Notes: generated by a model not told the origin, from the sequence alone. 16,052 nt of DNA from an uncultured Porphyromonas sp. (GCA_945965245.1 CAMFNC010000029.1:1-16052); one strand, 5' to 3'. Numbered from the stretch's first letter, positions 1 to 7,779 are shown. A program made the numbers and translations.

Positions 1-402
1 CACTGTGTCTGCCACCACGAAGGGGTAGAACAAATGGTCGTTTGCCGTCAGATTGTGCGACAAATCCATCTCACGCCTGCAACCGAAAGAAGCCATACCG
101 GACAATGCAAAGCGTCCTGTTGTTTTGTATCCGCGGGCAAACAGTGTGTAATCTTGTTGCCGATGCGGAATCGAAGCCAATCGGACGGGAGTAATGCTCG
201 CGCCGTACACGCCGATACCCACGGCTGTAAGCCGGCCGGGTGGAGTACGCGAAAGGAGCGATGGGAGGTTCAGACGCTCTGCCGCATGATAATGCAGCGA
301 ATCGCTGCGCCACCACCATGAGGAGGATTCGGAAGTCTGACCCCACAATGTTGTGCAGAGCAAAAGGCCGGCCATCAGTCCGAAAAGTTGCGTTTTTTTC
401 AT
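1..402 (-). CDS. Predicted outer-membrane beta-barrel protein, DUF6850-like (5' part only)
   Basis: An open frame of 134 codons starts at the ATG at 402-400 and runs off the left edge without a stop, so the C-terminal part is missing. The first 22 residues (MKKTQLFGLMAGLLLCTTLWGQ) form a typical Sec signal peptide. The mature part begins with a Ser/Trp-rich stretch, and a later segment reads DYTLFARGYKTTGRFALSG. This resembles the start of a beta-barrel with alternating aromatic and small residues, and LFYPFVVADT follows. In other Bacteroidales a DUF6850 outer-membrane protein commonly lies next to a TonB-dependent receptor and DUF4876 lipoproteins, and the gene order here matches that. The family name is therefore drawn from context plus modest sequence resemblance. 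It is last in the visible operon, 123 nt after the preceding lipoprotein gene. The overlapping 91-codon frame at 71-346 on the same strand is a shadow. Confidence 0.6.
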   Translation of the reverse strand, partial: MKKTQLFGLMAGLLLCTTLWGQTSESSSWWWRSDSLHYHAAERLNLPSLLSRTPPGRLTAVGIGVYGASITPVRLASIPHRQQDYTLFARGYKTTGRFALSGMASFGCRREMDLSHNLTANDHLFYPFVVADTV

Positions 403-420
403 ATTGCGGAAAGGCATTTC

Positions 421-484
421 GACCCCACGAGTAGGGTCTTGGGCATACCTACGGGTAAGGTCGGATGCAACCCTATCCGTAGGT
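421..484 (-). other. Two hairpins in the spacer before the DUF6850-like gene
   Basis: The spacer 403-525 is the only long gap within the operon; the others are 15, 19 and 39 nt. It contains ACCTACGG (447-454) pairing perfectly with CCGTAGGT (477-484). The stem can extend inward by several pairs around a GC-containing loop. Next to it, GACCC (421-425) pairs with GGGTC (434-438). No run of U follows on the minus strand, so a simple intrinsic terminator is unlikely. An RNA-processing site, a 3' end stabiliser for the lipoprotein messages or an attenuator would each fit. The hairpins are seen in the sequence; the role is inferred. Confidence 0.45.
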
Positions 485-525
485 TCCAAGTGTACTTATT
501 CGTACTGTCTTTTATTCGTCATGAG

Positions 526-2256
526 TTAGAGCAGAGACGATGGTTTGTCGCGCTCGAAGTCACTCATTGAATCGTTGGTATCCCGATATACTTTGCGTCC
601 TTTCACCGTCATGGCCACTTTACGTTGGATGGTGTAACCCTTGCCGGTTTCAGAGCAGAAAGTATGTGTTTTATCCACCGTGGCCGGCAGGGCTTTGGTG
701 ATACCGCCGGCTTGGTCGAACAGCTCCACGCCATCCAAAATCCACTCCGCAGGGATGATGGGACGCAGCACAGGGGGTACTTTGGGATTGGGATATGGGA
801 ACATGGCGGCATTTTCTTTGAATAGTCTCTCCTTGCTCTTGGTCAGTTTGAAAATGAAATAAGATACATATCCTCTCATATGCAGTGCCGTGATGGTACG
901 GCTGGTTTTGAAGAGGATTTCCATGTTCGGCACCTTGGGGTTGTCGGTTAGCTGATAGATGTCGTTGGGTTCGAACCACTCGAAATGGGCTTTCCGAGCC
1001 AGATTGGGAGCATTGCTCGCAATTTCATTGTGATTTTTGGCTTCCATGCAGATGACCAAATCTTGCCCCGGCTTCACCGGATGGCTTTTACCGTTGCCCG
1101 GTATCATAAAGGCGAAATCCGCCACAACGGCTTTGGGCAGGTAACTTCTATACTTGTCGGCTGCGATTTTGGTATTGGATGCCGTGCCCACAAAAACAAG
1201 GCTATCGGCATAGAGCGTTTCATCGGAATTATTGTTCAGCACCACGTAGTGAGCAAACGTGTAGCTACCCTTACCTTTTGTCTTGGTTGCTCCGCTATAG
1301 AATATCTCGCGGATGAGCAGACCTTTAGATGTGTTGTTTTGCAATAAATTGATGATAATCGTCTTGGTGCTTTTGTCTATGGTCACATCGGATTGTCCGA
1401 AAATATATTGTTGCTTGTTCAGACTGCCTTGTGCTGTAATATCATAAATGCCCAGCGGTATTATCTCTTGGACACGCTCATCGCTTTTCAGATTTTCGAG
1501 GACGATTTTCTTACCCGTTTCCTTGTTTGACAACATCAGGGCTATATTACTCAGTTTGTTAATATCCCCTTTGGGCATATTGAACACGAAAGTTACCTCA
1601 TGAGCATTTTCCGGCACTTGGCGTATCAGACTGATGGGTAATCTCTCCATCTCCTTGGTTACTGCAACATTTTCCACACGACCTTCATAACGGTGCATTT
1701 CATCTTTATCGCCCAATGCCACTACATTGTATTTCCCAAAATCGAGCGTCAGAGAAACCTCTTCATTGCTTTTCAGATTTTCGAAAAGAGTTTCTTTTTT
1801 AGTCTCTTGGTTGGTAAACTTCAATGCGATATTCTCCAGAGTATTCATATCCCCTTCGGGCATAGAGAATGCAACCTTAAAGGTTTTGGAAAGAGCTTCG
1901 TATATGAGGTTTACGGCAACGGTGCCGGCACTTTTCTCAGAAATCACCAGATTTGGTATCTGACCCTTATACAGTTCACGAGGACTTTTGCTCCCTTCTG
2001 CCGATAAGTCATATTGCCCGTAGTCGAGAGTTATTTTGATAGAAGAATTGCTTTTCAGGCCTTCGAGAACGGTTTCTTTTCCGCTTTCTTTGTGTTTGAG
2101 CTTCAGTACGATATTACTAAGCACATTTGCATCGCCCTGAGGCATATTGAATGTAACAATTACTTCTTTGGAGGTGGGTACGGGTTCATCTTTTTTACAT
2201 CCCACAACAGCCAGGATAAAAAGCATGGCTGTCAATAAACATTTGATTTGTTTCAT
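526..2256 (-). CDS. DUF4876-type surface lipoprotein with three N-terminal beta-domain repeats
   Basis: The 576-residue product starts with a lipoprotein signal peptide ending in LAVVGC, with Cys20 as the lipidated residue. KKDEP follows, which resembles the Bacteroidetes lipoprotein surface-export signal. Three copies of a domain of about 87 residues follow (roughly 31-118, 125-211, 219-305). Each contains F-x-MP-x-GD near its start, then LSNI/LENI, an E-T/S-G/K-K segment, ENLKS/EGLKS and a terminal GxYD/GKYN strand. Residues 311-576 are the DUF4876 core, which looks like a lamin-tail-type beta-sandwich. It includes LIREIFYSG, LYADSLVFVG, FMIPGNGKSHPVKPG and a closing DTNDSMSDFERD. Its sisters of 390 and 387 residues have only one N-terminal domain. 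It is co-directional with the TonB-dependent receptor and probably works with it at the cell surface. The ligand is unknown. Confidence 0.85.
   Translation of the reverse strand: MKQIKCLLTAMLFILAVVGCKKDEPVPTSKEVIVTFNMPQGDANVLSNIVLKLKHKESGKETVLEGLKSNSSIKITLDYGQYDLSAEGSKSPRELYKGQIPNLVISEKSAGTVAVNLIYEALSKTFKVAFSMPEGDMNTLENIALKFTNQETKKETLFENLKSNEEVSLTLDFGKYNVVALGDKDEMHRYEGRVENVAVTKEMERLPISLIRQVPENAHEVTFVFNMPKGDINKLSNIALMLSNKETGKKIVLENLKSDERVQEIIPLGIYDITAQGSLNKQQYIFGQSDVTIDKSTKTIIINLLQNNTSKGLLIREIFYSGATKTKGKGSYTFAHYVVLNNNSDETLYADSLVFVGTASNTKIAADKYRSYLPKAVVADFAFMIPGNGKSHPVKPGQDLVICMEAKNHNEIASNAPNLARKAHFEWFEPNDIYQLTDNPKVPNMEILFKTSRTITALHMRGYVSYFIFKLTKSKERLFKENAAMFPYPNPKVPPVLRPIIPAEWILDGVELFDQAGGITKALPATVDKTHTFCSETGKGYTIQRKVAMTVKGRKVYRDTNDSMSDFERDKPSSLL
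1076..1107 (-). repeat. 32-nt perfect repeat shared with 4029-4060
   Basis: The DNA encoding part of FMIPGNGKSHPVKPG is identical over 32 nt (1076-1107 and 4029-4060) between the first and third DUF4876 genes as numbered from the left. The middle paralogue differs at the equivalent place (near 2845-2876). The run is seen directly. It may reflect recent duplication or gene conversion between the outer copies. Confidence 0.75.
1342..2166 (-). repeat. Three in-frame tandem copies of the N-terminal domain
   Basis: Within the 576-residue lipoprotein, three domain copies lie at about 1903-2166, 1624-1884 and 1342-1602, spaced about 94 codons apart. At protein level they share NMPQGD/SMPEGD/NMPKGD, an N-I-x-L-K/M-L/F strand, and LDYGQYDL/LDFGKYNV/PLGIYDI near the end. 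The DNA copies have diverged, so the amplification is not very recent. The two neighbouring paralogues have a single, more diverged domain at the same place. Confidence 0.8.
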
Positions 2257-2295
2257 TTTGATTGACTGTTTAGTGAATATTAAAGTTTATCATGA

Positions 2296-3468
2296 CTACA
2301 ATAATGAGGATTTCACATCGCGTTCGAAGTCGTTCATCGAATCGTTGGTGTCTTGATATACGGTTCTTTGCCCCGTGATATAATATACCTTGCGTCGCAC
2401 AGCAAATCCTTTGGTCACATTACGAACATAGGTATGCGTCCGGTCCACCGATACCGGCAGAGCTACCTGATTGAGATGGCTGCCCTCGGCTATCTGCACC
2501 CCGTCGGACATCCATGTATCCGGGATGTATGGCAGCATCACGGGCGGTATCTCCGGATTGGCATACGGGGTGGAGATGGTATGCTCTTTCATCAATTGCT
2601 CCAGAGGCATGCCGAGCTTAAATATGAAAAGGGACATGGTATTGATGAGCATGGTGGGTCCGAATTCTGCTTCTTGATACAGAATCTGCATGTTCGGCAC
2701 TTGGGGATTATCCGCCAGCATCTTAATGTCTGTTTGCGGTTCCAACCATTCGAAATGAGCCTTTTGCGCCAGATTGGGAACCAATGGTGCCACCGTATTG
2801 TGGTTGGTGGCCGTCATACATAGCACAAGGTCTTCACCGGGCTTGAGAGGATGGTCTTTACCTCTGCCCGGAATCATAAATATGAAATTGATGCCCACAC
2901 GGGGGAGGTGTTTGGCATAGACCTCCGGCTCTTCGTATGAAGTATTGGCAGCGGCTCCTGCCAGCACCAAACTATCGGCATAGAGGGTCTCGGCACTGTT
3001 GTTGGTCAATATCACATACGATCCATTCATGTATGGCGTGCCGGTTTCTTTTTCGGGAGCGGATGAAAAGAATGCCTCCCGAATCACGATGCCGCCTTTG
3101 ATTTGTGGCAATAGTGTCATGACCACGGTTTTTGCAGCCGATAGGGTCACATGGTCTGCCTGTGCGGCAAATACCACAGTTTGATTGCCAGTGCCGAAAA
3201 CCGCTTCGGCTTGGATGCTGTAGATACCATCGGTTATGAGTATCTCGGCCGGTTTGGTCACGGGCAGATCTTTTTTTACGATTTTGACGCCACTCTCTTG
3301 GTTCGTCAGGGTAATGGTTACCGAGGTGGGTCTTTCCTTTATCCCGTCGGGGAAAGCGAAAGAGAGTGTCAGCTCTTGTTTGCGGTTATAAGAATCATCT
3401 TTCTTACAGGCACCGACCATCAGAGCGAATAGCACGATGAGTGTGAAAGGGAGTTTTACGGATTTCAT
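2296..3468 (-). CDS. DUF4876-type surface lipoprotein (middle paralogue)
   Basis: The 390-residue product has a lipoprotein signal peptide ending in LMVGAC (Cys21). KKDDS follows, a good match to an acidic/lysine surface-export signal. A single N-terminal beta-domain (about 33-118) contains LSFAFPDG and DGIYSIQA. The DUF4876 core follows with IVIREAFFSS, LYADSLVLAG, FMIPGRGKDHPLKPG and a closing DTNDSMNDFERD. This copy is the most diverged of the three: EPQTDIKML replaces EPNDxxQL, and the segment before LFIFKL lacks the HMRG motif. The gaps to its neighbours are 19 and 39 nt, so it is almost certainly in the same transcript as the receptor. Its precise ligand is not predictable from sequence. 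Confidence 0.85.
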   Translation of the reverse strand: MKSVKLPFTLIVLFALMVGACKKDDSYNRKQELTLSFAFPDGIKERPTSVTITLTNQESGVKIVKKDLPVTKPAEILITDGIYSIQAEAVFGTGNQTVVFAAQADHVTLSAAKTVVMTLLPQIKGGIVIREAFFSSAPEKETGTPYMNGSYVILTNNSAETLYADSLVLAGAAANTSYEEPEVYAKHLPRVGINFIFMIPGRGKDHPLKPGEDLVLCMTATNHNTVAPLVPNLAQKAHFEWLEPQTDIKMLADNPQVPNMQILYQEAEFGPTMLINTMSLFIFKLGMPLEQLMKEHTISTPYANPEIPPVMLPYIPDTWMSDGVQIAEGSHLNQVALPVSVDRTHTYVRNVTKGFAVRRKVYYITGQRTVYQDTNDSMNDFERDVKSSLL

Positions 3469-3487
3469 ATCATAATGGAATTGAATT

Positions 3488-4651
3488 TTAGAGTAGAGAA
3501 GATCTTACATCGCGCTCGAAGTCGTTCATCGAGTCGTTGGTATCCCGGTAAATCTTACGCCCCTGAGCCGTTCGAGCCACTTTGCGTTGGATGGTATATC
3601 CCAGCCGTGGAGTGCAGAAGGTATGGCTTTTGTCCACCGACGCGGGCAGAGCTTTGGTGCATCCTTCTTTCTGCGAATACAACTCCACGCCATCAATAAT
3701 CCATTCGGTGGGTATTACCGGATAAACACGACTATTTCCGGCCTTGAACGTGAAAGTCTTGATGTTCTCTTCCAGAAACTTCTCCTTGCTTTTGGGCAGT
3801 TTGAAGATGAAGTATGATTCGAAGCCGCGCATGTGTATGGGTGTGATGCTCCATGACAGTTTGTAAAGTATATCCATGTTGGGCACCAAGGGATTATCGG
3901 TGAGTTGGAAGCGGTCGTTGGGTTCATACCATTCAAAATTTGCCCATCGGGACATATCTGGCAATTTCGGAGCCACAAGGTTATGATTCTTGGCCTCCAT
4001 GCAGATGATGAAGTCTTCGCCCGGTTTTACCGGATGGCTTTTACCGTTGCCCGGTATCATGAACGCACATTCCACCACCACGCCTTGTGGCAGCAGCGGG
4101 CGGAAAACGTCTTGGGGTATATTGGTATTGGCGGCGGTGCCTGCCCATACCAGACTATCGGCATAGAGCACGTGGTCTGTATTATTGTGTATGGCCACAT
4201 AACATCCGAAACGATAAACTTGGTGAGAATCTGTCATGGGGGCTCCGCCATAGCACATTTCGCGGATAACGAAATCACCGAGCAACTCCGGCTGCATACC
4301 GATATGCAATTCGCCGCTGCCGGCATCGATGCTCTGATTGACCAACTGACCGCTGAATGTGGTTTCTTTGCCGGTGAAATAGGCTTTCCCTTTGGCTTCT
4401 ATGTCATAGATACCGAACGGGATGGTCAGTTGTGCAGAGGCATCGCTTTGCAGATGTTCCGTCTTTTTCACCTCTCCGGTATTTTTATTGGTCAGCGTGA
4501 GCATGATATTTTTGATGCAGACACCTGTGCTTTCCGAGTCGTCGAAGAGGAAGCGCACGTTCTGCGTGGGGAGGGTAGGGTGTTCTTTTCGGCATGCACC
4601 GAACAAGATGGAAACGGCTCCGATGAGCCATAGCAGATGTATTCTTTTCAT
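3488..4651 (-). CDS. DUF4876-type surface lipoprotein (receptor-proximal paralogue)
   Basis: The 387-residue product has the signal peptide MKRIHLLWLIGAVSILFGAC with lipidated Cys20. RKEHP follows, a basic-acidic surface-export-like start. A single N-terminal domain (about 30-120) precedes the DUF4876 core. Core motifs are FVIREMCYGG, LYADSLVWAG, FMIPGNGKSHPVKPG, ICMEAKNHN, HMRGFESYFIFKL and a closing DTNDSMNDFERD. In the core it is closer to the 576-residue paralogue than to the middle one. It lies 15 nt after the TonB-dependent receptor gene, the position a partner lipoprotein often takes in Bacteroidetes uptake operons. DUF4876 is the likely family; a role as receptor lid or ligand-binding partner is inferred. 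Confidence 0.85.
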   Translation of the reverse strand: MKRIHLLWLIGAVSILFGACRKEHPTLPTQNVRFLFDDSESTGVCIKNIMLTLTNKNTGEVKKTEHLQSDASAQLTIPFGIYDIEAKGKAYFTGKETTFSGQLVNQSIDAGSGELHIGMQPELLGDFVIREMCYGGAPMTDSHQVYRFGCYVAIHNNTDHVLYADSLVWAGTAANTNIPQDVFRPLLPQGVVVECAFMIPGNGKSHPVKPGEDFIICMEAKNHNLVAPKLPDMSRWANFEWYEPNDRFQLTDNPLVPNMDILYKLSWSITPIHMRGFESYFIFKLPKSKEKFLEENIKTFTFKAGNSRVYPVIPTEWIIDGVELYSQKEGCTKALPASVDKSHTFCTPRLGYTIQRKVARTAQGRKIYRDTNDSMNDFERDVRSSLL

Positions 4652-4666
4652 AATAAATGTCGTTTA

Positions 4667-7426
4667 TTATAGTTTCAGTCTCAGCTCACTGCCGAAGAAG
4701 GGAGTGCGCCATGCCTGATGTTTGGTTTTCAGATTGGACTCATATACCGGGTCATACGTCAGCAGGTTATTTACAAATAGTGAAACCTTGATGTTTTTGC
4801 CGATTTCTTTGGTCATTTTCACATTGAGCGAGGCAGACATCGGTTCTTTCCAGCGGTCGAACACATAATCCGGCACCGGTGTATAGAGCTGCTTTTGCAG
4901 CGGGTCTTTCAAATCGAGATCTTTGCCATCGTGCCGCTTCCCGTATTCATCGACCCAGTACTCCGGCATGCCGGAGTAATGCATATCCTGTCTGGCGGTG
5001 AACCATATCATCTGCATATGGCATGAGAAAATCATCTTTAGACTCGGGATGTGCGTATCGGTGCGCACCAAGGTGTGAAAACGCTCCGTATCCCGATCAT
5101 GCCTTCCGTAGTAGAAGCCCACATAGGGGTATTTGCGTCCGCCAATCACCACGATGGGTCTGTATGCCATGGGCAGACTGTTGCCATAGAGAGTTCTATA
5201 CCAGGCTCCTTGAAGAGTGATGCCTGTTTGCAGGGCTTCGATGCGAGGTAGGCGGAGTACATATTCCAAGCCGCGCTTGACCACCTTGACACTGTTGTCC
5301 GGGGTGGAATAGCTGGATGTGGTATGTATCTGCTCCTTGTAGAACTGACTCAATGAAGGTTTGGCATCACCCACCACACCGGTATAGGTATAGCGGTTGA
5401 ACGGCGTGTATGCCATGTGTACACGATTTTCAAATCCTTCGGTGGTGATGTGGCGGAAAGCACTCAGGTTCAGTTCGACTCCCAGCCAACGCACGTTGCA
5501 TCCCAACTCCCATTTGTTTTCGGCATTGGGGCGCACGGCCGGATTGGTGCGGATAATTTTATAGGTGCGCACCCATAGCAAACGATTTTCCGGCTTTTCG
5601 TGATAGTAATTGGCCTCCACCAGATCTAGGTAGGCAGGCTCGGGATAGAGATAGGCCAATGTGGGCATTTTCATATGCCTGCCGTAACCGGCAAAAAATG
5701 TGCTTTGCAATTCACTGCCGGCTATCTGTACCGATGGTGGCGTAATGGAGAGTTGAATGCGAGGTTCCCAAAGCGGATGGCGTGATAGTTTATATCCTTT
5801 GCCCAAAAGTCCCAGCTCCTGTGTCATACGTAATCCGGCACGCAGATTGCCTTTCCATTTTCCCCAAATGCCATGCAGGGTCTGTTCGGCAAAAAGAGCC
5901 AATGGAACTTCTGCCGGAATATCCCGATAAGCGATGGGTCTGGACGAAAGGGGCGAACCCGGATTGGGCGGCAGGGTGGGGTCATAGAGCGTGCCCAATC
6001 CATAATTTTTTTCGGCACGCAGCTCTGCGCCCATCAGCAGTGTGCCGCCCCAATGCTTCAAATCGAATCTGTGAGTGCTGCGCAGTTGAGAGAAGAGAGC
6101 CATGGGTCTGCCGTCGGTCTCGAATATGGAAAAATAAATAGGCGGCAGATAGGCACCCTCTCCCTCGCCGGTTTCTTTTCTTAGCGGTTGGACCAAAGTG
6201 CTTTGAGGTGAGATATAGCGTTCTTGGTGTATCTTATCATGTGTATAAGACAAGGCGAGTGTTCCCTCTATCTGTTCCAACCATGTATTGTGCGGACTTA
6301 TGCTAAAATTGCCGTTCAGAGAAATTCGATGAAAATCATTGCGATAAATCTCCTTGGACGTCATCACCTCCGGGTCGAATTTCTGATGATCCAAAGTGCC
6401 GGTATAAGACAATGACACCGAGGAGCGAGGCGTCCACTCGCCTCTGCCGGTATGGGCATACTTCATGAGACCCGTAAGCCGGTCATAGCTGCTGATGGGA
6501 TTGATGACGCTGCCCAAAGAACGAGTATAATCAAAACCGGCGTAGATATTGTGTCCGCCCTGAAAATTCCGCCCTTTACCCACAGAAAGCAATTTTGTAT
6601 AAGGGTCGGCTTGCATACGTATGTCCCAAGGAGTTCTGCCGATTTTGGTGCGCAGCAAGATTACACCACTGGTCAGATTGCCGTATTGCACCGAAGGTAT
6701 ACCTTGGACAATCTCGATACTTTCGATATGATCCAGAGATATTTGCCGGAGGTCTATGCCGGCATTCATGGTGCTTCTTTCTTCTAATTTCTGATTGTGA
6801 TTTCCCATCCCTTGCAGGTTGGTGTCGTTGGAGATGGGTGCCCCATCCATCACGATGGAGGTTCCCAAAGCACTATTGGCCGATGTGCGGGTTTCGCGCA
6901 TTTGAATCTGCTGCACATTGCGCAATCCTGGATTGCGTATCAATCCGCCCGGAGTGAGTAGCATGGCATCTTGCAATCCGGTGGGTTGAAGATAATCCAA
7001 TGCCTCTTTATGTATTTTGGTGCTTCCGGATTCTCGTAAAGTGCGTTTACCCTGCACTTCCACACCTTTCAGCGCAAATGTCGATGGTTTCAGCCGAAAT
7101 ACATATTCTTTATGCTCTTTATATAGAAAGGATGTTTCATGGGGCTGATAACCCACATAACTGATACGTAGTTTGTATCGATAGCCCGGCTGCAATCGGC
7201 GTATGGAGAATTTACCGTCGGCATCGGACAGCAATATGAGGTCGAGTTCTTCCACCTCGATACGAGCCATGGGCAGGCTTTCCCCGCTTACGGCATCAAC
7301 CACCTGAGCCTTAAAAGAGCTGTTTGCTTTCTTTGTGTCTTGGGCATACGCTGTATGAAAACAACTACACCCAAGGACACAAAACAGGTATAACCATAAA
7401 AATTTTCTTGTCATAAATCGTCCCAT
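4667..7426 (-). CDS. TonB-dependent outer-membrane receptor with carboxypeptidase-like regulatory domain
   Basis: The 919-residue product imports a ligand across the outer membrane using TonB energy. The signal peptide ends near AYAQ (about residue 29); translation could also start at Met5 (7414), which gives a tidier signal sequence. Residues 37-112 form a carboxypeptidase D-regulatory-like beta-sandwich (AQVVDAVSGESLPMARIEV, then DADGKFSIRRLQPG and LRISYVGY). Residues about 135-262 are the plug, with SIVMDGAPISND and IESIEIVQGIPSVQYGN. The remaining residues, up to 919, are the beta-barrel, ending in ELRLKL. No SusD-type gene is adjacent, and the length is short for most SusC proteins, so glycan import by a classic SusCD pair is not indicated. 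Three DUF4876 lipoproteins follow at close spacing and probably serve this receptor. The ligand could be a metal complex, haem, peptide or other small molecule. Confidence 0.92.
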   Translation of the reverse strand: MGRFMTRKFLWLYLFCVLGCSCFHTAYAQDTKKANSSFKAQVVDAVSGESLPMARIEVEELDLILLSDADGKFSIRRLQPGYRYKLRISYVGYQPHETSFLYKEHKEYVFRLKPSTFALKGVEVQGKRTLRESGSTKIHKEALDYLQPTGLQDAMLLTPGGLIRNPGLRNVQQIQMRETRTSANSALGTSIVMDGAPISNDTNLQGMGNHNQKLEERSTMNAGIDLRQISLDHIESIEIVQGIPSVQYGNLTSGVILLRTKIGRTPWDIRMQADPYTKLLSVGKGRNFQGGHNIYAGFDYTRSLGSVINPISSYDRLTGLMKYAHTGRGEWTPRSSVSLSYTGTLDHQKFDPEVMTSKEIYRNDFHRISLNGNFSISPHNTWLEQIEGTLALSYTHDKIHQERYISPQSTLVQPLRKETGEGEGAYLPPIYFSIFETDGRPMALFSQLRSTHRFDLKHWGGTLLMGAELRAEKNYGLGTLYDPTLPPNPGSPLSSRPIAYRDIPAEVPLALFAEQTLHGIWGKWKGNLRAGLRMTQELGLLGKGYKLSRHPLWEPRIQLSITPPSVQIAGSELQSTFFAGYGRHMKMPTLAYLYPEPAYLDLVEANYYHEKPENRLLWVRTYKIIRTNPAVRPNAENKWELGCNVRWLGVELNLSAFRHITTEGFENRVHMAYTPFNRYTYTGVVGDAKPSLSQFYKEQIHTTSSYSTPDNSVKVVKRGLEYVLRLPRIEALQTGITLQGAWYRTLYGNSLPMAYRPIVVIGGRKYPYVGFYYGRHDRDTERFHTLVRTDTHIPSLKMIFSCHMQMIWFTARQDMHYSGMPEYWVDEYGKRHDGKDLDLKDPLQKQLYTPVPDYVFDRWKEPMSASLNVKMTKEIGKNIKVSLFVNNLLTYDPVYESNLKTKHQAWRTPFFGSELRLKL

Positions 7427-7691
7427 AGAGCCTGTTGTGAGAGTACTCCGGTAAATCGAGGACGAAGTTATGGAGAATGAAAATCACATAAAATCGCAAA
7501 AAATGGGTATTTTTTAGTTTTTTTCTACCTAAAAATAATGGTATACATCCCGATTCTTGCCTCTCTACTTCATCAGGGGAGCAAAAAACATACAATAGCA
7601 TGCTCCTCTATCGGAAAATCATGGCTATAAATCGCATGTCGAACACACCTCTCTGATTGTCAACTTTTCTCAGTACAACGATGGCAAAAAA
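7427..7691. other. AT-rich divergent intergenic region
   Basis: This gene-free stretch separates the leftward receptor operon from the rightward phosphoesterase gene. It holds the candidate -7 box at 7463-7470 and an AT-rich block near 7490-7545. It also has an imperfect hairpin, AGGGGAGCA (7575-7583) with TGCTCCTCT (7601-7609), with one G-U pair and a 17-nt loop. A weak 78-codon minus-strand frame across the region (7365-7601) overlaps the receptor start and has no family features, so it is not called as a gene. Confidence 0.55.
7463..7470 (-). promoter_or_regulatory. Possible -7 box for the receptor-lipoprotein operon
   Basis: The minus strand reads TAACTTCG, one mismatch from the Bacteroidetes -7 consensus TAnnTTTG. 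It lies 37 nt upstream of the ATG at 7426. A -33 TTTG is not clear at 19-21 nt spacing, where only T-rich sequence is present. It is the best candidate in the spacer but remains weak. Confidence 0.35.
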
Positions 7692-7779
7692 TTTATGCAT
7701 AAATTGCAAAGATTTTATGCATATTTTGCTCGCATTTTATACATAAATTTTTTGCTATTTATGCTTAAATATTTTCAAA
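7692..7779 (+). repeat. Four 22-bp direct repeats, likely regulatory
   Basis: Four AT-rich units begin at 7692, 7714, 7736 and 7758, exactly 22 nt apart. Each starts with TTTATGCAT or a near variant (TTTATACAT, TTTATGCTT). Units 1, 3 and 4 continue with AAAT after that core. Unit 1 sits in the perfect 16-bp palindrome AATTTATGCATAAATT (7690-7705). The array ends 12 nt before the chosen start of the metallophosphoesterase gene. A period of about two helical turns with internal dyad symmetry suggests repeated binding sites for a dimeric regulator on one DNA face. The unit length is not a multiple of three, so this is unlikely to be coding. Confidence 0.7.

Noticed and set aside
71..346. 91-codon minus-strand frame
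   Set aside because: It overlaps, in another frame, the longer open frame from 402 that carries a signal peptide and fits the operon context.
3905..4633. 242-codon plus-strand frame
   Set aside because: It is antisense to a DUF4876 gene with clear lipobox and family motifs; no start context or family features support it.
7575..7609. Hairpin as a terminator
   Set aside because: It lies between divergent genes where no transcript is expected to end, and no T tract follows; kept only as a note within the spacer.
7692..7779. CRISPR array or plasmid iteron origin
   Set aside because: Units are contiguous 22-bp AT-rich repeats with no separate spacers, only four copies, and no cas or replication gene is nearby.
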